Origin: an uncultured Nocardioides sp.
Lineage (GTDB): Bacteria > Actinomycetota > Actinomycetes > Propionibacteriales > Nocardioidaceae
Direction of reading: 5' to 3'
Length of the DNA stretch: 64,000 nt
Assembly: GCF_947488515.1 (NCBI RefSeq)
Contig: NZ_CANKZF010000001.1
Location: 434,001-498,000, forward strand
A model generated the notes under the pieces. The model searched no databases. It saw only the letters and a program-made list of their open reading frames with translations, and was not told the origin of the DNA. A program made the position numbers and the translations under genes. How positions within the stretch are numbered: the first letter of the stretch is position 1; the number at the start of each line of letters is the position of its first letter. Below are positions 1 through 6,788 of the stretch, one piece after another.

Positions 1-643
1 TCCAAACCGCGTCCGCGACAAGATGAGCCGGAAGGTCCATGAGCAGCCCAGCGGGAAGATACGGGTACCCGTACTGGACCTGCCCGCCCTCGACGACACC
101 GTCGCCGTAGACGCGTGCCGACTCCGCGGCGGGGTAGACGTCGTCGATCGTGATGGCGTAGGGCGACGATCCCCGGCTCAAAGCGTCCAGTCCTCCGCTT
201 GTGAACAACTCGACGTCAATGGGTTGTGCCCAGACTGCGATAAGGGCCGCGACCAGGACGGCACCGCCGGCCGCGAGCAGGGCGAGCGCGGGACGGGTCG
301 GCCGGATGCGGGCCGTGATCACGCCGACACCGACCACCATCGCCGGGACGGCCGCCAGCAGCACCAGTCCGGCACTCGCCCCCTCGGCGACGGCCACACC
401 GGCCGTCAGCACCACTCCGGCAACCGTGGCCCCGGCCATGAGCCAGACCAGGGGTGTGGCGCTGAGGCCAATCCCCCGGGGCGAGCGCAACGTCAGGACG
501 AGCAGGACGGCGAGCCCGAGGAGCGCGGTGCAGTAGACGAACGACAGACCGGCGCTGGACGACCAGGGGCACAACAGGCACAGGACCCCGATGAGGACGG
601 TGACCCACCGCGCCAGCGGCACCTTGGATCCGTCGTCGAGCAC
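1..643 (-). CDS. Polytopic membrane protein, GT87/DUF2029-like, 3' part outside window
   Basis: The minus-strand frame is open from a GTG at 643 to the window edge (214 codons, C-terminus missing). It encodes several hydrophobic segments, for example around residues 11-25, 32-50, 60-80 and 88-108, then a soluble stretch with GGLDALSRGSSPYAI and QVQYGYPYLPAGLL. Aromatic/Gly/Pro-rich loops after a membrane block like this are typical of GT-C polyprenol-linked glycosyltransferases such as GT87. That assignment is inference from character, not from a diagnostic motif. An in-frame stop lies at 656-658, so GTG 643 is the most upstream start. A CATACT -10-like hexamer (650-655, minus) ends 6 nt before it, as expected for a leaderless transcript. 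It diverges from the gene starting at 675. Confidence 0.7.
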   Translation of the reverse strand, partial: MLDDGSKVPLARWVTVLIGVLCLLCPWSSSAGLSFVYCTALLGLAVLLVLTLRSPRGIGLSATPLVWLMAGATVAGVVLTAGVAVAEGASAGLVLLAAVPAMVVGVGVITARIRPTRPALALLAAGGAVLVAALIAVWAQPIDVELFTSGGLDALSRGSSPYAITIDDVYPAAESARVYGDGVVEGGQVQYGYPYLPAGLLMDLPAHLVADAVW

Positions 644-674
644 CGGCGGAGTATGTCAAGGATATGGTCGGCAC

Positions 675-1895
675 GTGGGGGTATCGGAGACAGTGGAGGT
701 CACGGGTCACCTCATGGACAGCGGCATCCTGTCGCGCGTCCTCGACGACATCCGCGAGTACGGCGGGGACTTCGTCATCGAGGAGTTCGACGTCGGACAC
801 GAGGCGCACGACCCGAGCAGCGCCCGCATCACGGTCGAGGCCCCGGACGACGCCTCGCTCCAGCGCCTCCTCATGCGCCTGCAGACGCGTGGCGTCAACC
901 AGCTCGGCCACGGTGACGCCGCGGTCGCGACCTCCGAGCAGGACGGCGTGCTGCCCGACGGGTTCTACGCCACCACCAACCTCGCGACGCAGGTCCGCCT
1001 GGGCGGCCGCTGGTACGACGTGGACCGCCCCGAGATGGACTGCGGCCTGGTCGTCGAGGACTCGGCCGCAGGCGACCCGCGCGTGCGGACGGTGCCGTTG
1101 TCCGACGTCACCCGGGGCATGCGCATCGTGGTGGGCGCGGCCGGCATCCAGGTGAGCGTGCCCAGCTCCGGCCCCTCGGTCGAGGCGATCCGCCCGTTCG
1201 ACGCGGACGGTCCGGAGCGCCCGCAGACGGTGCTGGTGCGCCAGGTGGCCGACGGGATGCGGCAGGCACGGGCCGCGGGCACCCGGTTGCTGTGGGTGGC
1301 CGGCCCCGGCGTCGTCCACGCGGGCGGCGTACCGGCCATGGCAGCTCTCGTACGGGCCGGTTGGGTCGACGTCCTCTTCGCCGGCAACGCGGTGGCCGCG
1401 CTCGACATCGAGACCGCGCTCTACGGTGCCGGCCACGACAGCACGTCCCCGCCCGGTCACGAGCACGGTCACGAGCACCGGGTCCGGGCGGTCAACACCA
1501 TCCGCAAGGCCGGCTCGATCGAGCGCGCGGTGCACGCCGGGGTGCTCGCGAGCGGCCTGATGCACGCGCTCGTCACCGAGGGGAAGCGCTTCGTCCTCGT
1601 CGGATCCGTCCGCGACGACGGCCCGCTCCCCGAGGTCCACACCGACATCGTCGAGGGCCAGCGAGCCATGCGCGACGAGATCCACGACCTCGGCTACTGC
1701 CTGATGATGGCGACCCAGCTCTACGCCGTCGCCACGGCCAGCATCCTTCCCGCGTCCGTGCCGCTCGTCTGCGTCGACATCAACCCCGCCACCGTCACCC
1801 GGCTCGCCGACCGTGGCACCGGCCAGGGACGCGGCATCGTGACCGACGTCGGCCTGTTCCTGGAGCAGCTCGCCCTCGAGCTGGTGGCCGACTGA
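675..1895 (+). CDS. TIGR00300 family (LOR/SDH-type) protein, possible ornithine cyclodeaminase
   Basis: This 406-residue protein begins VGVSETVEVTGHLMDSGIL and continues with EYGGDFVIEEFDVGHEAHDP. That is the N-terminal signature I associate with TIGR00300, the conserved region shared with plant lysine-ketoglutarate reductase/saccharopine dehydrogenase and found in the archaeal-type NAD-dependent ornithine cyclodeaminase and cyanobacterial AgrE. The C-terminal half has glycine-rich and acidic segments (LWVAGPGVVHAGG, FAGNAVAALDIETALYG, VCVDINPATVTRL) compatible with a dinucleotide-binding fold. The length suits the family. GTG 675 is preferred over the earlier ATG at 591 because family homology begins right after it. 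A GTG at 693 is an alternative. No arginine or ornithine genes are adjacent, so the substrate is open. It ends 6 bp before the convergent ROK gene. Confidence 0.8.
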   Translation: MGVSETVEVTGHLMDSGILSRVLDDIREYGGDFVIEEFDVGHEAHDPSSARITVEAPDDASLQRLLMRLQTRGVNQLGHGDAAVATSEQDGVLPDGFYATTNLATQVRLGGRWYDVDRPEMDCGLVVEDSAAGDPRVRTVPLSDVTRGMRIVVGAAGIQVSVPSSGPSVEAIRPFDADGPERPQTVLVRQVADGMRQARAAGTRLLWVAGPGVVHAGGVPAMAALVRAGWVDVLFAGNAVAALDIETALYGAGHDSTSPPGHEHGHEHRVRAVNTIRKAGSIERAVHAGVLASGLMHALVTEGKRFVLVGSVRDDGPLPEVHTDIVEGQRAMRDEIHDLGYCLMMATQLYAVATASILPASVPLVCVDINPATVTRLADRGTGQGRGIVTDVGLFLEQLALELVAD

Positions 1896-1901
1896 CCTCC
1901 G

Positions 1902-2852
1902 TCACGAGACCAGCAGGGCTCCCCCGATCATGCCCGCGAGTGGGCCGAGCTCGGCTGCGAGCAGGTCCGGGACCCGGCGATGTGCGGCGCCCACGAGGGT
2001 ACGACGCAGCGCGTCGCGCGCGGGGTCGAGCAACCGGTCACCGGCGGCCGACACGCCACCACCGATGACCACCACCTCCGGGTCGAGGGCGGCGACCAGG
2101 TTCGCCACACCGACGCCGAGCCAGTCGCCGACGGACGCGAAGGCCCGTCGCGCGACGAGGTCGCCCTGCTCGGCCGCGCTGGTGACCATGGGCCCGGTGA
2201 CCCGGTCCGGGTTGCCCTCCGTCATGTCCGCGAGGACCGACGGCTGCTCGACCATCAGGGCGCGGGCGTTGCGGACGAGCGCGTTGCCCGAGGAGTACTG
2301 CTCCCAGCAGCCTCGCCGACCGCACTCGCAGGGTTGCCCGTCGGGCACGACCTGCATGTGACCGAACTCCCCCGCCATCCCGTTCGCGCCCCGCACCACC
2401 CGTCCCTCGAGCAGCACGGCACCACCGATGCCGGTGCCCATGGTGACCATCAGCGCCGAGGCGGAGCCCTTGGCCGCGCCGTAGCGGGCCTCGGCGCGCG
2501 CCGCGCAGTTGGCGTCGTTGTCGAGGCCGACCGGGCAGCCGAGGCGCTCCTCGAGCAGGTCCTTGAGCGGCTCGCCCTGCCAAGGAAGGTGGGGTGCGAA
2601 CATGACGCGCTCACCCGCCGAGTCGACGAACCCGGCTGCGGCGACCCCGACGCCCGCGAGGGGCGCGCTGCCCGCGGCCTCGAGGATCGCCTCGACCAGG
2701 GCGTCCTCGACCCGAGCGGTCACCACGCGACGCCCGGGCGTCGTCCGCAGCGCCGTGCGCACGACCCGCCCCGCTTCGTCGAGCACTCCCGCCAGCACCT
2801 TGGTGCCGCCGATGTCGACCCCGACCACCACGCCCTCGTCCACGGGCCACAT
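1902..2852 (-). CDS. ROK family kinase, probable glucokinase
   Basis: The 316-residue protein phosphorylates a sugar, probably glucose, with ATP in the cytosol. It shows the ROK/ASKHA layout: the phosphate-1 motif VDIGGTK near residues 12-18, the sugar-binding segment with LDNDANCAARAE, the second phosphate loop TMGTGIGGA, an EFGHM motif, and the zinc-binding signature CECGRRGCWEQYSSG around residue 175. In Streptomyces the ROK glucokinase glkA sits near an SRPBCC protein, an ArsA-like ATPase and an acyl-CoA ligase. The same set follows here, interrupted by tadE/tadG, which supports glucokinase over N-acetylglucosamine kinase. ATG 2852 is used; a GTG nine bases downstream is possible. No sugar transporter is adjacent. 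Confidence 0.87.
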   Translation of the reverse strand: MWPVDEGVVVGVDIGGTKVLAGVLDEAGRVVRTALRTTPGRRVVTARVEDALVEAILEAAGSAPLAGVGVAAAGFVDSAGERVMFAPHLPWQGEPLKDLLEERLGCPVGLDNDANCAARAEARYGAAKGSASALMVTMGTGIGGAVLLEGRVVRGANGMAGEFGHMQVVPDGQPCECGRRGCWEQYSSGNALVRNARALMVEQPSVLADMTEGNPDRVTGPMVTSAAEQGDLVARRAFASVGDWLGVGVANLVAALDPEVVVIGGGVSAAGDRLLDPARDALRRTLVGAAHRRVPDLLAAELGPLAGMIGGALLVS

Positions 2853-2892
2853 CTTGGCGTACGGCGCGGGGCATGGCCCGATCGGATGGTCT

Positions 2893-2911
2893 GACTAGTC
2901 ACTTCTAGTCA
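2893..2911. promoter_or_regulatory. CTAGTC-type site A, upstream of tadE/tadG
   Basis: The palindrome GACTAGTC occupies 2893-2900. The heptamer CTAGTCA is repeated directly at 2895-2901 and 2905-2911, a 10-bp period (one helical turn). The site lies about 100 bp before the TadE start. A TACGGT -10-like hexamer begins 80 bp downstream of the palindrome at 2973. The same core appears at three other places in the window, all before pilus or surface genes. Confidence 0.6.
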
Positions 2912-2961
2912 TCTCGCGTCACGGAGGCCCACGAGTGTCGTCAAACCAGCGACACCCGAGA

Positions 2962-2983
2962 CCGCCACCTCCTACGGTGGCGG
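2962..2983. repeat. 8-bp inverted repeat before tadE
   Basis: CCGCCACC (2962-2969) and GGTGGCGG (2976-2983) are perfect inverted arms around TCCTAC. The hairpin covers the possible -10 hexamer at 2973-2978 and lies between site A and the TadE ribosome-binding site. It could be an operator, a leader hairpin or chance. It resembles the arms of the 53-bp elements near 48.8 kb but lacks their GCA(G/C)AT ending and loop length. Confidence 0.35.
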
Positions 2984-3010
2984 GCGGACAACTCGGGGAA
3001 AGGGGATCTC

Positions 3011-3445
3011 ATGCTCTGGCGCTCACGCCTCGACGACCGCACCGAACGAGGTGCGTCGGCCGTCGAGTTCGCGCTGGTGGTGATCCCCCTGCTGATGGTC
3101 ATCGCCGGCGTCGTCAACTTCGGACTCGTCTTCGCCCAGCAGCTGGCGTTGGACAACGCGGTCCGGGCCGGTGCGCGTGCGGGAGTCGTCGACACCGGCA
3201 AGGTCCCCGGCACCGTGGCGACCGAGCAGTGGACCGGCACCGCCATCGCGCAGTCCCAGACGTCAGGACTCACCATGACCTACCCCGGAGCCGTGGGTTC
3301 GTCCTGCAAGGACAGCACGTTCGGCCAGGGCCTCGCGCTGCGCGGGGCGGTCACCTCGAAGTTCTTGATCCCATGGCCGCTGCCCGGCGTGCCCCAGACC
3401 GTGACGCTCACCAGTCAGGCGGAGTTCCAGTGCGAGTACGAATGA
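3011..3445 (+). CDS. TadE-like pilus assembly protein
   Basis: This 144-residue protein has a short charged N-terminus followed by the TadE-type signature ERGASAVEFALVVIPLLMVI (residues about 13-32): a glycine, a glutamate six residues later and one hydrophobic helix. In known Tad systems TadE is a minor pseudopilin processed by the prepilin peptidase and sits in or just outside the membrane. The remaining soluble part contains two cysteines. AAAGGGG upstream serves as ribosome-binding site. The stop overlaps the start of the next gene (ATGA), so the two are translationally coupled. The pair lies 5 kb from the main Tad operon, which is encoded downstream, but shares its upstream CTAGTC site. 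Confidence 0.85.
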   Translation: MLWRSRLDDRTERGASAVEFALVVIPLLMVIAGVVNFGLVFAQQLALDNAVRAGARAGVVDTGKVPGTVATEQWTGTAIAQSQTSGLTMTYPGAVGSSCKDSTFGQGLALRGAVTSKFLIPWPLPGVPQTVTLTSQAEFQCEYE

Positions 3446-4635
3446 CGACGTCCGACCGCGGCGACTCGGGAGCAGTCGCCGTCCTCGTCGGGATCCTGGC
3501 CATCTTCCTCATCGGGCTGTCCGCGTTCACCGTGGACCTCGGAGCGTCGTACGTCAGCAACCGCAACCTCCAGAAGGCGGCAGACGCCGGCGCCCTGGCC
3601 GGCGCGCAGGTGCTGACGAAGACCAAGGGCACGTGCAACTCCGTGGCCTCCGACTCCACCGCGGTCGCGGCCGCCCACCAGGCGGCCATCACCGTCGCGA
3701 AGAAGAACTACCCGCACGTCAGCTGGGCCGAGGACGCGAGCTGGAGCGTGAAGTGCGACCCGAAGCTCAAGGTGCTGCTCGTCACCTTCGGCAACTCCGG
3801 GGAGACCGACGCGCGGTTCACGGGCGTCTTCGGCGGCAGCGACAAGATCACGACCACGCGTGCCGCCGAGGCCACGGTGGACGTGGCACCCGGCACGGGC
3901 GACAGCGTCCGTCCGATCGCGCTGTGCTCGGCGTCCTTCGACCCGGCCTACATGGATCGCAGCGGCGACTTCGTCCGCATCCACTTCCCCGGCGCCGGCC
4001 GGGTGCCGCCGGCCGCGTGCAACGTCAACCTGTCCGGCAACTGGTGGCTCACCGACTGCCCGGGTGAGCGCACCGGTGCCGCCGGCGGGGAGGACGGACT
4101 CCCCAACCAGATCATCAACGGGTGCCCGGACGCCGTGTCGGTGATCCCGGGCCAGGCGGACGCGACCACGCCCGGCGCGCTGACGGTCGTGCTCGAGGAC
4201 GCGTGCCCGACGGCACCGGAGTACTCCGAGACGTGCATGAGCGGCAACCCGGGAAACATCACCCAGGGGCAGACCGGCGCCGCCTGGAAGACCTTCATGG
4301 ACTCGGGCGACATCGGAGTGTTCCCGGTGTTCTGCGCGCCGTCGTCGTGCTCGGCCGTCACGGCCAGCGGCAACGGCACCAATACGGTGTTCCCGGTCTA
4401 CAAGCTGGTCAGCGCCTACCCGTGCGGCTACCACTTCGACAAGAACAGCTACTACGACGCCACCCACGCCAACTGCGCCGGGAACCCCTTCTCGACCGCT
4501 GGCGACTCGTCGTCCAACAACTACTTCGTGTTCAAGATCGTGAACTTCCGGACGAGCGTGTCCAACAGCAAGTCGGAGTGCGCGCTGGGTGCCGAGTGCG
4601 ACGGCGGCCTGCGGCGGACGCGGCTCACGGGCTGA
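3442..4635 (+). CDS. TadG-like surface/pilus protein
   Basis: The 397-residue protein begins with DRGDSGAVAVLVGILAIFLI, the TadG-type N-terminal helix, then GLSAFTVDLGASYVSNRNLQKAADAGALAGAQ, in which the helix is followed by a DLG/AADAAAL-like segment typical of Flp-assembly TadG N-terminal domains. The long C-terminal part is extracellular in character, rich in Ser, Thr, Asn and cysteines that may form disulfides. No von Willebrand A domain is evident, unlike classical TadG. ATG 3442 overlaps the TadE stop. GTG 3430, preceded by GGCGGAG, is an alternative start adding four residues. The gene ends 14 bp before the convergent 4650 gene. Confidence 0.8.
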   Translation: MTTSDRGDSGAVAVLVGILAIFLIGLSAFTVDLGASYVSNRNLQKAADAGALAGAQVLTKTKGTCNSVASDSTAVAAAHQAAITVAKKNYPHVSWAEDASWSVKCDPKLKVLLVTFGNSGETDARFTGVFGGSDKITTTRAAEATVDVAPGTGDSVRPIALCSASFDPAYMDRSGDFVRIHFPGAGRVPPAACNVNLSGNWWLTDCPGERTGAAGGEDGLPNQIINGCPDAVSVIPGQADATTPGALTVVLEDACPTAPEYSETCMSGNPGNITQGQTGAAWKTFMDSGDIGVFPVFCAPSSCSAVTASGNGTNTVFPVYKLVSAYPCGYHFDKNSYYDATHANCAGNPFSTAGDSSSNNYFVFKIVNFRTSVSNSKSECALGAECDGGLRRTRLTG

Positions 4636-4649
4636 GGACTGTCAGCCGC

Positions 4650-5033
4650 TCACGCGTCGTCGGGCCAGTCGTCCGTGAGGTCCACGTGCTCGACGTCGTG
4701 CGTGGCGCCGGGTCTGCGCGGGGCAGTCGCCAGGAACGCAGCTGCTGCCTGCGCGAGCGAGGCGGCCGCAGCGGACAGGTGGGCCGTCACCTCCGGGCTG
4801 AGCTGGCGGACGGCGCTGACCGTGCGGCACAGGGGGCACACCGTGCACTCCGCGGCGCCCGTGGCGAGGTGGTCGTTGAGCTCGTGCGCGGACGCGGCGG
4901 CCTGCGACGCCAGTCCTGACAGGCCGTCACCGGCCTCGACGCCGTGCTCGCGCGCCCAGCCGGACAAGGCGCCGAGGAGCTTGGCCGCCTCCTCGCCGAG
5001 CGAGCCGACCTCGTCGCGCTCGGGGTCGGTCAC
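4650..5033 (-). CDS. Conserved small cysteine-containing protein next to an ArsA-type ATPase
   Basis: The 127-residue soluble, alanine-rich helical protein has a central CTVCPLCRTV motif (residues about 64-73) that could bind a metal or be redox active. Its GTG start overlaps the stop of the ArsA-type gene (GTGA), so it is the last gene of that operon. A protein of this type next to ArsA and an SRPBCC protein also occurs in Streptomyces. I recall a DUF5304-type annotation there but cannot verify it. The function is unknown; the context suggests it works with the ArsA-like ATPase. Confidence 0.7.
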   Translation of the reverse strand: MTDPERDEVGSLGEEAAKLLGALSGWAREHGVEAGDGLSGLASQAAASAHELNDHLATGAAECTVCPLCRTVSAVRQLSPEVTAHLSAAAASLAQAAAAFLATAPRRPGATHDVEHVDLTDDWPDDA

Positions 5034-6217
5034 GAGACCTCCTCCGGCAGCTCGGCCGGCGCTGTGAACCGGACCTGCAGCTGACCGTCGCGCACACGCG
5101 CACCGGCCACGCGGTGCCGCGCGAGTCCCGTCGGCAGCGTCACGAGACGACGGTACGACGCGACAGAGACGATCAGCTCGTCGCCCTTGCGCACGAGGCC
5201 GACGTCGTCCTGGGCGGCCAGGGGCAGGGGAAGCGACAGCACGAGCCCCGCCGACGTGGTGCTGACCGACATCGGTGGCACGGACGCGCCGAGCGCGATC
5301 GGGTCCACGTCGTCGTACACCGATGCCGCGAGGTCGAGCAGCTCATCGCGCCCCACCGGCTCGGCCGCCCGGTAGACCGACGTGCGCAGCTCGAGCCCCG
5401 CGAACGAGTCGGCGGCCTCGTCGAGGTGCCGCGCCTGCGCAGCTACCCAGCTGCGCCGCCACTCGTCGGCACCCCCGTCGGGGAAGACCCGGTTCACGAT
5501 CGCCGTGTCGACGCGGTAGCCGAAGAGCGTCAGGAACGTGTAGGCCCGCCGCGCCTCGGCCAGCACCACCGACTCAGGTGTCAGCACCAGGCGGACCGAC
5601 GTCTCCGGTCCGGTCAGCACGGCGCGTACGTCGTCGAGGTCGGCGTGGAGCCGCTCGATGGCGTCGAACACCGAGTCCTCGGGCATCGGCACGCCCGCCG
5701 CCCGGGTCAGGACGGGCTTGAGCGCCTTGACGACGCGTCGTTCGACGGGGAGGACGCGGGTCATGTACCACCCGAGGGCCTCCGGGAGGGCGAGGAGCCG
5801 CAGGGTCTCGGCGGTCGGCGCGCAGTCGACGACCAGCACGTCCCACTCCCCCGACCGCGCCTGGGCGCGCACCTCGAGCAGGGCGAGCACCTCCTCCGCG
5901 CCGGGGATGACCGTCAGCTCCTCGGCGGCGACGGGGTCGACCCCCGCCACGTCGAGCACGCTCAGGAGGTAGCCCTGGATGTCGACCCACGACCGCTCGA
6001 ACCGCTGCTGCGCGTCGACGTGCTGCACCCACAGGTTCGCGGCGGCCTCGGTCGGCTCCGAGGTGGCAGGCACGTCCAGTGCGTCGGCCAGCGAGTGGGC
6101 GGCGTCGGTGGACAGCACGAGCGTCCGGTGGCCGGCTGCCGCGCTGGCGCACGCCGTGGCGGCGGCCAGGGTCGACTTCCCCACGCCGCCCTTGCCGGTG
6201 AACAGCAGGATGCGCAT
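5030..6217 (-). CDS. ArsA-family ATPase with C-terminal Hsp20-like domain
   Basis: This 395-residue protein has the deviant Walker A motif TGKGGVGKST at residues 7-16, the switch segment DAAHSLADAL, and VVDCAPTAETLRLLALPEAL as Walker B/switch II, all hallmarks of the ArsA/Get3 group of SIMIBI ATPases. Roughly the last 75 residues (VSTTSAGLVLSLPLPLA to the end) look like the Hsp20-like beta domain found at the C-terminus of many actinobacterial ArsA proteins. Family members drive arsenite export or membrane-protein targeting. No arsB, arsC or arsR is present here, so arsenic resistance is unlikely. ATG 6217 is chosen because the P-loop starts seven residues in. Frame openness extends far upstream, but that sequence has no domain character. 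Confidence 0.85.
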   Translation of the reverse strand: MRILLFTGKGGVGKSTLAAATACASAAAGHRTLVLSTDAAHSLADALDVPATSEPTEAAANLWVQHVDAQQRFERSWVDIQGYLLSVLDVAGVDPVAAEELTVIPGAEEVLALLEVRAQARSGEWDVLVVDCAPTAETLRLLALPEALGWYMTRVLPVERRVVKALKPVLTRAAGVPMPEDSVFDAIERLHADLDDVRAVLTGPETSVRLVLTPESVVLAEARRAYTFLTLFGYRVDTAIVNRVFPDGGADEWRRSWVAAQARHLDEAADSFAGLELRTSVYRAAEPVGRDELLDLAASVYDDVDPIALGASVPPMSVSTTSAGLVLSLPLPLAAQDDVGLVRKGDELIVSVASYRRLVTLPTGLARHRVAGARVRDGQLQVRFTAPAELPEEVS

Positions 6218-6231
6218 GCCCGGACCGGGGG

Positions 6232-6669
6232 TCAGAGCGACTCGACGCGCTTCTTGAGGCCCTTCAGCGCGGCGTCGATGAGGATCTTCTCGCCCTTGCG
6301 CTTGAGCATCCCGATCAACGGGATGCTGACGTCGAGCGCGAGTCGGTAGGTGACCTCGGTGCTGCCGTCGCCCTGGTCGACCAGGGTGTAGGCGCCGTCG
6401 AGCGCCCGGAGCATGTTGCCCTCGACGAGGGTCCAGGTGACCTCGCGGTCGCCGTCCCAGTCGTAGGCGAGGGTGTACTCGTCCTTGATCGGCGACACGT
6501 CGAGCGCGAAGTAGACCTGGTCGGCCCGGTCGCCGGTCCCCGGCTCGACGATCTCCGCCTTCTGCACGCCCTTGGCCCACTCGGGGTAGGACTCGAAGTC
6601 GGCGATGACGGCCATCACGTCGGCCGGAGGAGCGTCGACGACGATCGAGGAAGAGGTCTGTTCGGCCAT
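6232..6669 (-). CDS. SRPBCC (START-like) ligand-binding family protein
   Basis: The 145-residue protein has the helix-grip pattern of the SRPBCC superfamily: SSIVVDAPPADVMAVIADF at the N-terminus, SYPEWAKGV next, alternating beta strands, and a C-terminal helix (LKRKGEKILIDAALKGLKKRVESL). Proteins like this are annotated as polyketide cyclase/dehydrase or coenzyme Q-binding, and bind a hydrophobic small molecule in the cytosol. It starts the minus-strand operon with the ArsA-like ATPase, 14 bp ahead of it. A TAGGCT -10 element (minus, 6676-6681) ends 6 nt before the ATG, suggesting leaderless transcription. The ligand is unknown. Confidence 0.8.
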   Translation of the reverse strand: MAEQTSSSIVVDAPPADVMAVIADFESYPEWAKGVQKAEIVEPGTGDRADQVYFALDVSPIKDEYTLAYDWDGDREVTWTLVEGNMLRALDGAYTLVDQGDGSTEVTYRLALDVSIPLIGMLKRKGEKILIDAALKGLKKRVESL

Positions 6670-6788
6670 GGCCGGAGCCTAGTCCACGGGCGCGGTGGCC
6701 CCGGGCCGGTGGCACCGGGCGTTCTCCGGGCGGCTGACCGGGCGATAGCCTGCGGACCGCAGTCCACCACCCTTCAGGAGGTTCCATC

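Noticed and set aside
654..659. TTGACA -35 box (minus) for the gene starting at 643
   Set aside because: A -10 at the right distance would fall inside the coding sequence and reads ACGACG. The CATACT hexamer 6 nt before the GTG explains the start better.
216..1685. Long minus-strand open frame opposite the TIGR00300 gene
   Set aside because: The plus-strand frame has recognisable family motifs. The antisense frame is His/Asp/Arg-rich, as expected from third-position GC on the opposite strand.
2935..4635. A single 566-residue protein covering the tadE/tadG region
   Set aside because: Its first half is an arginine/proline-rich shadow of tadE in another frame. Only the part after the ATGA overlap at 3442 has TadG character.
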